Of a DNA stretch of 64,000 bases, positions 1-9,832 are shown piece by piece. The stretch comes from Geojedonia sp051814705 (GTDB lineage: Bacteria > Bacteroidota > Bacteroidia > Flavobacteriales > Flavobacteriaceae). Within the stretch, counting starts at the first letter, position 1. The number at the start of each line of letters is the position of its first letter. The position numbers were made by a program, and so were the translations under genes. The notes under the pieces are model-generated. The model was given only the letters and a program-made list of their open reading frames with translations. It ran no database searches and was not told the origin of the DNA. The DNA lies in contig JBPWQW010000001.1 in the NCBI GenBank assembly GCA_051814705.1, positions 372,001 to 436,000 on the forward strand. Direction: 5' to 3'.

Positions 1-1605
1 TATATCGAATACCCTGAAGGTACCGATATCAATAAAACCAATGCTATAACAGCGGAAATTGAAAAACAGTTTTACAACATCGTAAACGACGAATCTTATA
101 AAAAAGGAGATTTCAACCTCTTGACCGAAAGTGCGGTATCGCAAGTTGGAGAAGGTGCTGGTAACCCACAAACCGATGGAGGTTCTGCAGCAGAAATGCC
201 TCACCGTGCAAAGATAACGGCATCTATGCGTGAGTTTAAATTTAGAGAGGGCGCCGACAGCAAAGAGCTCTTTAAAAGAGTTCAAGAAGCATTAAAAGAT
301 GTCTATCCAGGTGTTGTCATTTCTGTAGAAAAAGATGCCGTTGCCCCTCCATCAGGCTATCCCATAAATATTGAATTGGAAGGCGATGATTATTCTGAAT
401 TAATCGCAACGGCTGAAGATATGCGTGATTTTATTAACTCCAAGAATATTCAAGGAATTGATGAACTGAAGATTGACGTCAATAAATCCAAACCCTCTAT
501 GCATGTTCAAGTCGATCGAAAAAAAGCAGGAGAACTTGGTGTTACAGCTGGTCAAGTAGGACAGCAACTGCGGAATTCAATTTTTGGAGCCAAAGCTGGT
601 ATTTATAAAAAAGATGGTGAAGATTATGACATTTACGTGCGTTTTAATGAAGAAAATCGGTATAACACCTCTGCTATTTTTAATCAAAAAATAACCTTTA
701 GAGACCAAGCTACTGGCAAAATTAAAGAAATCCCAGTGTCGGCCGTTGCCAAACAAAACAATGAGTCGGGGTTCAGTGCTATTAAACATAAAGATGTAAG
801 ACGAGTGGTTACTCTGTATTCTGCATTAGCTCCAGGATTTGTTGACGCCAGTGCTATTGTATCACAGATTCAAAATGAAATGGGGTTTTATTCAGGATTA
901 CCCAATACTGTAAAAATTGATTACACCGGCCAAATTGAGGAAGAAAATAAACAAATGGCATTTTTAATGAAGGCCTTTTTTATCGGATTGGGATTAATTT
1001 TCTTCTTATTGATATTTCAATTTAATTCGGTATCAAAGCCCGCAATTATTATGACAGCCGTGTTCTTGAGTTTAATCGGTGTTTTTGGTGGTATTGTTGC
1101 TACCGGAAGCTCATTTGTAATTATGATGACCATGATGGGGATTATTTCTCTTGCAGGAATTGTAGTAAACAATGGTGTTGTCCTGTTGGATTATACCCAA
1201 TTGCTAATAGATAGAAAAAAGGTAAAGCTCAATATAGAAGACAGTGATTATTTAGAAACGAAAGACTTGTTAGAAGCCATTATAAAAGGTGGAAAAGCAC
1301 GTTTGCGACCTGTATTGTTAACCGCTATCACAACAATTCTTGGATTGATCCCATTGGCTACAGGATTAAACATTAATTTCTTTACTCTTTTTAGTGACTT
1401 TAATCCCAATATTTATGTGGGTGGAGATAATGTTATTTTCTGGGGGCCCTTGGCTTGGACCGTAATTTACGGCTTGTTTATAGCAACATTTTTAACCTTA
1501 ATTGTAGTGCCAGTTTTGTTCTTTTTAAGTGTTAAATTTAAAATGTGGTTAGGTTCAAAATTGACTAAAAAACCTGTTGTGGAAGACATTAAAGAAAGCA
1601 TTTAA
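1..1605 (+). CDS. RND-family efflux transporter permease, C-terminal part (5' end outside window)
   Basis: The frame is open from base 1, so the gene begins upstream; 534 residues are visible. It is the C-terminal half of an inner-membrane RND permease (AcrB/HAE1 type), which uses the proton gradient to export drugs or other amphiphiles through a tripartite complex. What shows it: a periplasmic porter-like segment with a Q-rich VGQQLRNSIFG stretch, then from about residue 320 a cluster of membrane helices with the family-typical GIVVNNGVVLLDY loop, followed by GGKARLRPVLLTAITTILGL and two final helices. The adaptor and outer-membrane channel genes would lie upstream if present. It ends in a short basic/acidic cytoplasmic tail. 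A strong terminator follows immediately. The substrate cannot be deduced. Confidence 0.92.
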   Translation, partial: YIEYPEGTDINKTNAITAEIEKQFYNIVNDESYKKGDFNLLTESAVSQVGEGAGNPQTDGGSAAEMPHRAKITASMREFKFREGADSKELFKRVQEALKDVYPGVVISVEKDAVAPPSGYPINIELEGDDYSELIATAEDMRDFINSKNIQGIDELKIDVNKSKPSMHVQVDRKKAGELGVTAGQVGQQLRNSIFGAKAGIYKKDGEDYDIYVRFNEENRYNTSAIFNQKITFRDQATGKIKEIPVSAVAKQNNESGFSAIKHKDVRRVVTLYSALAPGFVDASAIVSQIQNEMGFYSGLPNTVKIDYTGQIEEENKQMAFLMKAFFIGLGLIFFLLIFQFNSVSKPAIIMTAVFLSLIGVFGGIVATGSSFVIMMTMMGIISLAGIVVNNGVVLLDYTQLLIDRKKVKLNIEDSDYLETKDLLEAIIKGGKARLRPVLLTAITTILGLIPLATGLNINFFTLFSDFNPNIYVGGDNVIFWGPLAWTVIYGLFIATFLTLIVVPVLFFLSVKFKMWLGSKLTKKPVVEDIKESI

Positions 1606-1622
1606 AGGACTCTCTATTTCAT

Positions 1623-1659
1623 AAAAAAAGCCGAAGCAATACTTGCTTCGGCTTTTTTT
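1623..1659. terminator. Bidirectional intrinsic terminator
   Basis: A perfect inverted repeat (AAGCCGAAGCAA, loop TAC, TTGCTTCGGCTT) is flanked by an A-run on the left and a T-run on the right. It lies between the converging RND permease and susD-like genes and can serve both strands. Confidence 0.9.
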
Positions 1660-1683
1660 AATTCTCTAATTAATTATTAGGCT

Positions 1684-3000
1684 TTATTGCCCTTCACTTT
1701 GAGGTATTGGGAATTGACTAGGTACAGGAGATAGATCGCCAGTTCTATCAAAGTCTTGGTTTATATCTGCAAGTCTACCAAAGCGTCTCATATCAATCCA
1801 ACGATGGCCTTCTCCAAATAAAGAATACCGTCTTTCAAATATAATCCTGTCTTCATCAACAGATCCAGGTAAAACAGGCCCTAATGAAGCAGCTGCTCTA
1901 ACGGCATTTATTGCAGCCTCTGCTTGCCCAGGATTGGATACCATATTCGCTTCTGCATATAATAATAGTAGCTCCTCATTTCTAATTATCCCTACAGGGC
2001 TAGTACTGGTTTGATATAACCATACATCATATGCTCCACACATACCTGCAAGACATAATTGAACAGGAAAATCTGAACGAGCAACAACTTTATTTAATCT
2101 TGTATCTCCGGGCTCAAAAGATGGTGAAGAAGGGTCTTCTACAAAATCTGGATAGGCAACCTTTGCGCCAGCATCCGAAGAATTCAATGCAACAAATAAC
2201 GGATTTAACTGGTCTGCTCCTGCTGCTGAATATCTATAATAAGCACCAGCATTCATATTGCCATTAATATCCATAAACGAATCGGCAAGAGCACTTAACA
2301 CTTTTGGGTAATCTTCTTGATAGGCTGCGACTCTTGCTGCAATAGCTCTATTGAATTCTTTGTAAGAAACACCTAATGTATTTGGAGATACTTCTCCTCC
2401 AGTTGTAAGATCTGAGTAGCCCGAATCCAAAAGCCCCATAATGGTTGTTAATGCACCATCATAAGTTTCAAAAGGGCCTAAATTATCTGGATCAGCCACA
2501 TCAGTTCGTATTCCATTTTGATAGACCAAATTTAAAACCGATAGTAATTGATGTGCTTTTATAGTATTTGCAAACCCTCTTATAGCAGCTATTTCTGTTG
2601 CTGAAAATATTTCAGTTGTACTTTCAACTTCAAGGCTAGCTAATAGAATGTTACATTCCTTAACTGTAGCATACCGTTCTGTGTATGGTCTGTTTATAAA
2701 AAAAGACGTGTTACTCAATAATCCAGGTGCTAATTCAGTTCCCCATCCTGGATCAGAGCTTTGAAGTACCCAATACTCTCTTCCTAAAACAGATAAGACA
2801 TCTCTTTCTGTATCCATGTTATCTCTCATGTTTGATAATATCCCTGCAACCACCTGAGGAAGTTCTGGTCTAGAGAGCCCATCGGAAATTGAAGATATTT
2901 GAGGTCCATTTAAACTTTTCCCTTCTTCTAGGCTACAAGAAGAAGTAATACCCATTACAATGAGTATTGTTACTATTTTTAATTTATTTGAAATTTTCAT
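1684..3000 (-). CDS. SusD/RagB-like outer-membrane nutrient-binding lipoprotein
   Basis: Encodes 438 residues, at the short end for SusD proteins (usually 450-600). SusD proteins sit on the cell surface and form the lid of a SusC TonB-dependent channel. A lipoprotein signal peptide ends in TSSC (Cys22), followed by SLEEG; acidic residues just after the lipid Cys are typical of surface-exported lipoproteins in this phylum. The C-terminal segment has the family-typical ERRYSLFGEGHRWIDMRR pattern. It lies 18 bp downstream of the SusC-like gene on the same strand and is surely co-transcribed. No glycosidase, peptidase or sulfatase gene adjoins the pair, so the ligand is unknown. Confidence 0.9.
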   Translation of the reverse strand: MKISNKLKIVTILIVMGITSSCSLEEGKSLNGPQISSISDGLSRPELPQVVAGILSNMRDNMDTERDVLSVLGREYWVLQSSDPGWGTELAPGLLSNTSFFINRPYTERYATVKECNILLASLEVESTTEIFSATEIAAIRGFANTIKAHQLLSVLNLVYQNGIRTDVADPDNLGPFETYDGALTTIMGLLDSGYSDLTTGGEVSPNTLGVSYKEFNRAIAARVAAYQEDYPKVLSALADSFMDINGNMNAGAYYRYSAAGADQLNPLFVALNSSDAGAKVAYPDFVEDPSSPSFEPGDTRLNKVVARSDFPVQLCLAGMCGAYDVWLYQTSTSPVGIIRNEELLLLYAEANMVSNPGQAEAAINAVRAAASLGPVLPGSVDEDRIIFERRYSLFGEGHRWIDMRRFGRLADINQDFDRTGDLSPVPSQFPIPQSEGQ

Positions 3001-3018
3001 GTTATTCTTTTTTAAGTA

Positions 3019-6000
3019 TTAAAGTCCAACTGATAGATGAAACATAAATCGTTTTGATGATGGAAATGGAGCCACCTCTATACCAATTCCAGCCGCTGTT
3101 GAACCAAAATTTGATACTTCCGGATCATAACTATCATAATCAAAAATATTGATTAGATTATGCCCTGAAAAACCGATTTTCACATCTGACACATTCCCGT
3201 TAAATAATTTATCAAGAGTATTTTTAGGTAAATTATAATAAAGTCCTACTTCTCTCAATTTTAAATAACTAGCATCTTCAATATACTTATTTGTACCATT
3301 ACCAAGAGATAATAGTCTATATAGCCCATTTGGCGTTACACCGTCTGGATCCAGACTAAGACTATCCCAATCATGGCTAGTACCTGAATCATCCGTAAGT
3401 AGGCGAGTTAAATTTACATTTTCACCTCCTTGTTTCCAATGCCATAAAAATGACAAGGAAAAATCTTTGTATTTAAAATTATTAGTAAAAGACATTTGAA
3501 AATCTGGCTCTGAGTCACCCATAACAACAGGATTACCATCAGCATCATTTCCAAATATTGCTGTTGCACTTTTTCCCTCTTGAATTCTAAAAGTTCCTAA
3601 ACTAGTTCTAAATCCTTGAGTGTTAAATGGGTTTACGTTTAATTTCGTAATTTCAGATGTGTTTTTAAAGAATATAATTCCCGTATCCCATACAAAATCC
3701 TCTTCGCTAAACACTGTTCCATTTAAGGCTATTTCAACACCTTTATTCTCTAGCTCACCAGCGTTTGCCCAACGAAACGAAAATCCAGAAGATCCTTGAT
3801 TATCAGCAGAAAGAATCAAATCCTCCACTTTCTTTATATAATAGGTAAATTCTAAAGATACTCTCCTATTAAATAATCCCAAATCAAAACCTAATTCCAA
3901 TTCCTTTTGACGTTCTGGTTGAATTGAAGGATCACCAAGTGTATTACTAGTTATAATTCCCACATTTGGATTTCCAGATTGATCAGTAATTATTGTATTC
4001 GTATACCTTGAAAATAAGGCTCCGTTAGGGGCAAAATTACCTGCTTCACCATAAGCTGTTCTAACTTTTAATTGCATGGATTCTGGCAATGTAAACAAAT
4101 TGTGCAAATTAGCCGCTAGTGATGCTTTTGGATAATAGAAGAGCTGATTAGCATCCCCATTATTAGAGGATTTGTCACCTCTTATCCCCAAAGTACCAAT
4201 AATTTTATCTTGGTAATTGACTTCTTCCTGAACAAAAAACCCAGCATCTTCCTGTATTAATCTAACTTGCTGAACTCCTACATTGGTCGATTGGTCGACA
4301 TTCTGTTCTGAAGCAATTAATCCATTTGAAGTCACTCTTACAGTATTTTGTGAAAATTGTTCATTAGTCACACCTGCTTGTGTCTTAAAAGTAACATCAT
4401 TATTTGTTGTCAAATCATGAACTATAAAAGCAGAATAATTAGAATCAGTGTTTTTAGTCGTCCCATCTGAAGTTAAACCATCTATACCTAAGGAACCTGT
4501 AACTGGATTCATAAATTGCAAATCCCGTGGGAAGAATACAGTGGTTTTAAGCGTGTAAGTATCTACACCTGCTTTTAAAAACAATTTTAAGCTTTGATTA
4601 TCTGTTCTAAATAAATTAACATCTAAACTTGCTCCTGCTATAAACCTGTTAACCGATTCATTATTAGTTATAACATCCCGTGTATGTATTGGGTTTGAAT
4701 TTCCAGCCAAATTGTCTGGATAAACGCCATTAACTGGGAAAAAATCATCCCAAGGTCTAGAAAATAATTGCGTAACTCCAATAGTTGTTCCATTATTTTC
4801 ATTGTTAAAAAACCCTCTATCAGCACTAGTAGTAAGATAATTACCTGTTAAACCTAATTTAATATTATCCGATATTTTATGATCCACATTTAGCCTAAAA
4901 GATTTTTTCTCTGCACCAGTTCTTTTAACAATACCATCTTCTTCATTAGTAGTAAAGCTACCAAAGAATGAGGTTTTCTCATTACCTCCAGATACACTAA
5001 CATTGGTATTTGTAATAAATCCTTTCTCACCATAAATCTCATTTTCCCAATCAACCAATTTACCAGCGCTTTGAGCTGCAGTAAATAAAGCACCCGCACC
5101 TGTACGACCACCTATTCCAAATCCTGCAGGATTACCATTTTCAGCTGTAGCAGCAGTCCATTTCCTTGTTCCTAACAAATTAATGGCTTCATTCCAACCT
5201 ACCGATTGAGAAAAGTTAATTTTTGTTTTTCCCTGTTTTCCTCTTTTAGTGGTAATAATCACAACCCCAGCAGCAGCTCGAGATCCATAAATTGCAGAGG
5301 CTGAAGCTCCTTTTAAGATTTCAATATTAGCAATATCATCAGGATTAATATCTGCTATTCTATTAGAGGCGTTATCTTGAGAATCTACAGTTGTTGCACC
5401 ACCACCGGCAGCATTAGAAACTTCATTTAACCCTCCAGCAAAAATAGTGTTGTTATTAACATATACCCCATCTATAATATATAAGGGTTGTCCTTGTGCA
5501 TTAATAGAGGTCACCCCTCTTAATTTCACAGACATACCCCCTCCTGGAGCTCCAGAAGCTGCAGTAATTTGCGCTCCAGCAAATTTACCTGCCAATGCAC
5601 CATCTAATGTTTGTGGAGGTGTTCTACCAGCCAAATCTTCTGCGGAAACCGTTGCAACTGAGTTGGCAGCATTACTCCGTTTAATAGAAGATGCCAAACC
5701 TGAAATTACAACTTCATCCAAAGCTGTGGCAGATTCCTGTAATGTAATACTTACCGTTCCTGATTGTGTGAAGGTCTGTTCGATGGTTTCAAATCCTAAC
5801 GAAGAAATGACAACCGTTACAGGAAAACTATTTACATTAAGACTAAAATTACCATCAAAATCTGATGTTGTCCCTGTACTTGTTCCCTTAATAATAATGT
5901 TTGCTCCAGCGAGTGGCTGGCTTGTTCCTCCATCAGTAATTGATCCCGTAATTTGTTGGCTAAAGGCCATTAGCGGTAAAAAAACTAATGAGAGTAAAAG

Positions 6001-6027
6001 CAACTTTAAAGATAAAGTTTTGTCCAT
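3019..6027 (-). CDS. SusC/RagA-like TonB-linked outer-membrane transporter
   Basis: Encodes 1002 residues: signal peptide (residues 1-23, ending AFSQ), a carboxypeptidase-D-like regulatory domain (about 25-105), a TonB plug with the SusC signature LRGVTSINAQGQPLYIIDGV and then ILKGASASAIYGSRAAAGVV, and a beta-barrel to the C-terminus. It imports oligomers bound by the SusD partner encoded just downstream. It is divergent from aspS across 209 bp that must hold its promoter; I found no clear TAnnTTTG element there on the minus strand, and there is no adjacent anti-sigma/ECF pair or hybrid sensor. The substrate is unknown. Confidence 0.93.
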   Translation of the reverse strand: MDKTLSLKLLLLSLVFLPLMAFSQQITGSITDGGTSQPLAGANIIIKGTSTGTTSDFDGNFSLNVNSFPVTVVISSLGFETIEQTFTQSGTVSITLQESATALDEVVISGLASSIKRSNAANSVATVSAEDLAGRTPPQTLDGALAGKFAGAQITAASGAPGGGMSVKLRGVTSINAQGQPLYIIDGVYVNNNTIFAGGLNEVSNAAGGGATTVDSQDNASNRIADINPDDIANIEILKGASASAIYGSRAAAGVVIITTKRGKQGKTKINFSQSVGWNEAINLLGTRKWTAATAENGNPAGFGIGGRTGAGALFTAAQSAGKLVDWENEIYGEKGFITNTNVSVSGGNEKTSFFGSFTTNEEDGIVKRTGAEKKSFRLNVDHKISDNIKLGLTGNYLTTSADRGFFNNENNGTTIGVTQLFSRPWDDFFPVNGVYPDNLAGNSNPIHTRDVITNNESVNRFIAGASLDVNLFRTDNQSLKLFLKAGVDTYTLKTTVFFPRDLQFMNPVTGSLGIDGLTSDGTTKNTDSNYSAFIVHDLTTNNDVTFKTQAGVTNEQFSQNTVRVTSNGLIASEQNVDQSTNVGVQQVRLIQEDAGFFVQEEVNYQDKIIGTLGIRGDKSSNNGDANQLFYYPKASLAANLHNLFTLPESMQLKVRTAYGEAGNFAPNGALFSRYTNTIITDQSGNPNVGIITSNTLGDPSIQPERQKELELGFDLGLFNRRVSLEFTYYIKKVEDLILSADNQGSSGFSFRWANAGELENKGVEIALNGTVFSEEDFVWDTGIIFFKNTSEITKLNVNPFNTQGFRTSLGTFRIQEGKSATAIFGNDADGNPVVMGDSEPDFQMSFTNNFKYKDFSLSFLWHWKQGGENVNLTRLLTDDSGTSHDWDSLSLDPDGVTPNGLYRLLSLGNGTNKYIEDASYLKLREVGLYYNLPKNTLDKLFNGNVSDVKIGFSGHNLINIFDYDSYDPEVSNFGSTAAGIGIEVAPFPSSKRFMFHLSVGL

Positions 6028-6206
6028 AATTTTAAATATTTTGAGTTTGTCGGGGTAAATATCTTAAAAATATCTCATAATTTATAGGTTACCGTTAAAT
6101 ATTTCGCAATAGCAGTCATTAATATTAGGTGTCTCGAAATTAAATGCTTGCTAATTAAAATAACAACCATTATCAATAAAATTTACGCTTTAACATAATA
6201 ACTTCC

Positions 6207-6214
6207 TAAATTTG
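6207..6214 (+). promoter_or_regulatory. Promoter -7 element for aspS
   Basis: TAAATTTG matches the Bacteroidota -7 consensus TAnnTTTG and lies 22 bases before the aspS start codon. No clear -33 TTG is seen at the expected distance, so this is a one-element match. Confidence 0.55.
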
Positions 6215-6236
6215 CAACTTAATTTACAATTTATTT

Positions 6237-7991
6237 ATGTATCGAAGTCACAATTGTGGTGAGTTAAGAACTACACACATCAAATTAGAAGTTACACTTT
6301 CGGGCTGGGTTCAAAAAGTTAGGGACAAAGGATTTATGGTTTGGGTAGACCTAAGAGATCGGTATGGCATTACCCAACTCATATTTGATGAGGAGAGAAC
6401 TCCCAAACACATCATGGCCCAAGCCCAAAAACTTGGTCGCGAATTTGTAGTTCAAGTCAAAGGGGCTGTAATCGAACGCACTTCAAAAAACCCCAACCTT
6501 CCTACAGGAGCTATCGAAATTTTGGTCTCAGAATTGACTGTTTTAAATGAAGCTTTGCATCCCCCTTTTACTATTGAAGACCATACAGATGGTGGTGAAG
6601 AGCTGCGTATGAAATATCGCTACTTAGACATACGCCGTAACCCAGTTAAAAACAGTTTGATTTTTCGCCATAAAGTGACCCAGGAGGTTAGGAATTATCT
6701 ATCCAATGAGGGTTTTATTGAAGTCGAAACTCCTTATTTAATCAAATCCACACCTGAAGGCGCTCGTGATTTTGTGGTGCCTTCCCGTATGAACGAAGGG
6801 CAGTTTTACGCCCTTCCACAATCACCACAAACCTTTAAGCAATTGCTGATGGTAGGAGGTATGGATAAATATTTTCAGATTGTAAGATGTTTTAGGGATG
6901 AAGATTTACGTGCCGATAGGCAGCCAGAATTTACACAAATAGACTGTGAAATGGCCTTTGTAGAGCAAGAAGATATCTTGAATGTTTTTGAAGGTTTGAC
7001 ACGTCATTTGTTAAAAGCAGTGAATGGTGTTGACATCCAAAAATTCCCGAGAATGACCTACGATGAGGCCATGCAACGTTATGGTAACGACAAACCTGAC
7101 ATCCGTTTTGGGATGGAATTTGGTGAGTTAAACTCAGTTTCACAACATAAAGATTTTAGCATTTTTAATACAGCTGAATTAGTGGTTGGTATTGCCGTTC
7201 CAGGCGGAAATGCTTTTACAAGAAAAGAAATAGACCAATTGACAGACTGGGTTAAACGTCCTCAAATTGGTGCTTTAGGAATGGTTTATTGTCGTTGTAA
7301 CGAAGATGGTAGCTTTAAATCTTCTGTAGATAAATTTTATGATGAAGGCGATTTAGCAAAATGGGCCGCGATAACTGGTGCCAAAGCAGGCGATTTAATT
7401 TGTGTGCTTTCTGGCAAAAAAACTAAAGTTCGTGGTCAATTAAGTGCGTTGCGCATGGAACTTGCTACACGATTAGGACTGCGTAAATCCAATGAGTTCG
7501 CACCCCTTTGGGTCACCGACTTCCCTCTGTTGGAATGGGACGAAGACACACAACGCTACCACGCCATGCATCATCCATTTACCTCACCAAAACCGGGCCA
7601 ACTTGAACTCCTTTCAACAAACCCAAGTGACGTAAAAGCCAATGCCTATGATTTGGTGTTGAATGGAAACGAAATTGGTGGTGGTTCCATTAGAATCCAT
7701 GACAAGAAAACCCAAGCCTTAATGTTTGATCATTTAGGATTCACACCTGAACAGGCCAAGGCGCAATTTGGCTTCTTAATGGATGCGTTTCAATATGGAG
7801 CACCTCCACACGGCGGATTGGCATTTGGTTTGGATAGGTTAGTCGCCATTTTAGCGGGGCAGGAGACCATTCGGGATTTTATTGCCTTTCCAAAAAACAA
7901 TTCTGGGCGTGATGTTATGATTGATGCGCCGTCTCCAATAGATGAGAAGCAACTTGAAGAACTAGGTTTAAAACTTAATTTAAAACAATAA
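6237..7991 (+). CDS. aspS: Aspartate--tRNA ligase
   Basis: Encodes 584 residues, the usual bacterial length. The enzyme charges tRNA-Asp in the cytoplasm. An N-terminal OB-fold anticodon-binding domain (about 1-105, with the GWVQKVRDKGFMVWVDLRD pattern) precedes the class II catalytic core. Motif 2 is visible as CFRDEDLRADRQPEFTQID, the bacterial GAD insertion domain occupies the middle, and motif 3 is GGLAFGLDRLVAIL near residue 530. The ATG follows a good promoter element by 22 bases. It stands alone, with a terminator directly after the stop. Whether it is discriminating or also charges tRNA-Asn cannot be told from this window. Confidence 0.97.
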   Translation: MYRSHNCGELRTTHIKLEVTLSGWVQKVRDKGFMVWVDLRDRYGITQLIFDEERTPKHIMAQAQKLGREFVVQVKGAVIERTSKNPNLPTGAIEILVSELTVLNEALHPPFTIEDHTDGGEELRMKYRYLDIRRNPVKNSLIFRHKVTQEVRNYLSNEGFIEVETPYLIKSTPEGARDFVVPSRMNEGQFYALPQSPQTFKQLLMVGGMDKYFQIVRCFRDEDLRADRQPEFTQIDCEMAFVEQEDILNVFEGLTRHLLKAVNGVDIQKFPRMTYDEAMQRYGNDKPDIRFGMEFGELNSVSQHKDFSIFNTAELVVGIAVPGGNAFTRKEIDQLTDWVKRPQIGALGMVYCRCNEDGSFKSSVDKFYDEGDLAKWAAITGAKAGDLICVLSGKKTKVRGQLSALRMELATRLGLRKSNEFAPLWVTDFPLLEWDEDTQRYHAMHHPFTSPKPGQLELLSTNPSDVKANAYDLVLNGNEIGGGSIRIHDKKTQALMFDHLGFTPEQAKAQFGFLMDAFQYGAPPHGGLAFGLDRLVAILAGQETIRDFIAFPKNNSGRDVMIDAPSPIDEKQLEELGLKLNLKQ

Positions 7992-7995
7992 ATTC

Positions 7996-8025
7996 AATCC
8001 CGATATCTGTCGGGATTAATTTTTT
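7996..8025 (+). terminator. Intrinsic terminator after aspS
   Basis: Inverted repeat AATCCCGA/TCGGGATT with a six-base loop, followed by TTTTTT after two A residues, starting five bases after the aspS stop codon. Confidence 0.8.
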
Positions 8026-8044
8026 AGTACCTTTTAACTTTAAT

Positions 8045-9832
8045 ATGCTTAAACATAATCTTTTCAAACGGTTTCTAATTTGGAGAGCAAAACACATCTC
8101 CCACAAACAGTTTGTCTATATTTTAAGTATAATTGTAGGATTTACTTCTGGAGTAGGTGCCGTTTTATTGAAAAATTTAACACACTTTTTTCAGCATGCC
8201 TTGAAAGGTAATTTGGTCAAAGATTATCACCAAGCTTTTTATTTTTTATTCCCAATTATTGGGCTTGGCATTGTTTATTTCTCAATGAAATATGTAATTA
8301 GGAATAAAGTCAGTCATGGTATTCCTTCCACTTTATTCGCCATTTCCAAGCATAAAGGCATTATGAATCGCTTCCAAATGTTTGGTTCCTTAATTACCGC
8401 ACCCGTTACCGTTGGTTTTGGTGGTTCTGTAGGACTCGAAGGCCCAACCGTTGCAACTGGAGCCGCAATTGGTTCTAATATTTCACGGCTGTTTCACATG
8501 AACCAAACGACGAGAAACCTATTGATCACCTGTGCTGCTGCAGGGGCGCTGTCTTCCATTTTTAAGGCACCCATAGCAGCTATTGTTTTTGCAATAGAAG
8601 TATTTAGTTTGGACTTAACTTTAGCGTCAATGCTACCGCTTCTTTTGGCATCGCTTTCTGCCATATTCACTACATTCTTTTTCTTCGGTGACGATGTGTT
8701 GTTGCCCTATAGAATCATAGACAAATTTAACAGTTCAGATGTTCCTCTATATATCCTTTTAGGGATTATTGCAGCATTCGTATCCATTTATTTTACGGAG
8801 GTATATGACAAAGTCCAGCGGTTTTTTGACAAGATGAGCTCTCCCGTCAAGCGTCTGATTATTGGTGGAATGGCACTGGGAGCCCTAGTTTATTTTATTC
8901 CTTCACTATATGGCGAAGGGTATGATGTAATCAACAATATAATTATTGGAAATCCTGAAAAAGCACTCCAAAATAATTTTTTTGGTTTGGATTTATCCAA
9001 TGTTTGGACCATTATTGCCCTTTTGGCAGGCCTTGTATTCTTTAAAGCCATCGCTATGGCCATCACTTTTGGGGCTGGAGGTGTAGGAGGTATTTTTGCG
9101 CCAACGCTTTTTATGGGAAGCGTCTTGGGGAATTGTCTTGCAAAAATCATTAATAATTCAGGGTTGGTAAACACCCCAATTTCTGAAAGCAATTTTACAT
9201 TAGTAGGTATGGCAGGCCTATTAGCTGGTGTTTTACACGCCCCTTTAACAGCCATATTTCTTATAGCAGAACTTACGGGAGGTTACGAGCTTTTTATCCC
9301 GTTGATGCTCACGGCAACCATTTCATTTGGGATCACAAAATATTTTAACCCTCATTCTGTTTATACCATGGAATTGGGACGTACAGGTGAACTCATCACA
9401 CACGATAAGGATCATGCCGTATTAACCTTAATGGATATCAATAAAGTCATTGAAACAAATTTCATAAGTGTTACCACAAAAATGACTTTAGGAACCATTG
9501 TGCATGAAGCCGTTATAAAATCCAATCGAAATATATTCCCTGTAATCCATGAAAATGATCAAAGACTTGTAGGCATCATCTTGTTGGATGACCTTAGACC
9601 CATTATGTTTGACCACAGCTTATACAAAGAAGTCTTAGCAAGAGATATGATGCAGGAACCACCTGAAATTATCGATGTTAAAAAAGATAAAATGACCGAT
9701 ATTATGAAAAAATTTCAAGATAGCAGTGCTTGGAATTTACCGGTAGTCGAGGACGGAAGATATATAGGCTTTATCTCAAAATCTAAATTGCTTACGGCTT
9801 ATAGACGCCAACTGATTAATTTTACGAAATAA
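8045..9832 (+). CDS. CLC-family chloride channel/transporter with C-terminal CBS domains
   Basis: Encodes 595 residues. CLC proteins move chloride across the inner membrane as channels or Cl-/H+ exchangers. The selectivity loops are visible: SHGIP (90-94, where the E. coli protein has GSGIP), GGSVGLEGP (126-134) with the gating glutamate at 132, and GGVGGIFAP (345-353). Two CBS domains follow from about residue 450 to the end and may sense nucleotides. The position equivalent to the internal proton glutamate of E. coli CLC (second E of IIEE) is Val185 here (AIEVF), which in characterised members goes with channel rather than exchanger behaviour; that is an inference from alignment by eye. The next gene starts at the very next base. 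Confidence 0.92.
   Translation: MLKHNLFKRFLIWRAKHISHKQFVYILSIIVGFTSGVGAVLLKNLTHFFQHALKGNLVKDYHQAFYFLFPIIGLGIVYFSMKYVIRNKVSHGIPSTLFAISKHKGIMNRFQMFGSLITAPVTVGFGGSVGLEGPTVATGAAIGSNISRLFHMNQTTRNLLITCAAAGALSSIFKAPIAAIVFAIEVFSLDLTLASMLPLLLASLSAIFTTFFFFGDDVLLPYRIIDKFNSSDVPLYILLGIIAAFVSIYFTEVYDKVQRFFDKMSSPVKRLIIGGMALGALVYFIPSLYGEGYDVINNIIIGNPEKALQNNFFGLDLSNVWTIIALLAGLVFFKAIAMAITFGAGGVGGIFAPTLFMGSVLGNCLAKIINNSGLVNTPISESNFTLVGMAGLLAGVLHAPLTAIFLIAELTGGYELFIPLMLTATISFGITKYFNPHSVYTMELGRTGELITHDKDHAVLTLMDINKVIETNFISVTTKMTLGTIVHEAVIKSNRNIFPVIHENDQRLVGIILLDDLRPIMFDHSLYKEVLARDMMQEPPEIIDVKKDKMTDIMKKFQDSSAWNLPVVEDGRYIGFISKSKLLTAYRRQLINFTK

Noticed and set aside
5447..6058. 203-codon open frame on the plus strand
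   Set aside because: It lies wholly opposite the start of the SusC-like gene, has proline/valine-rich composition expected from antisense of a coding frame, and lacks a promoter or known domain.
8890..9255. 121-codon minus-strand frame inside the CLC gene
   Set aside because: Antisense shadow of a hydrophobic coding region with proline-rich product and no own signals.
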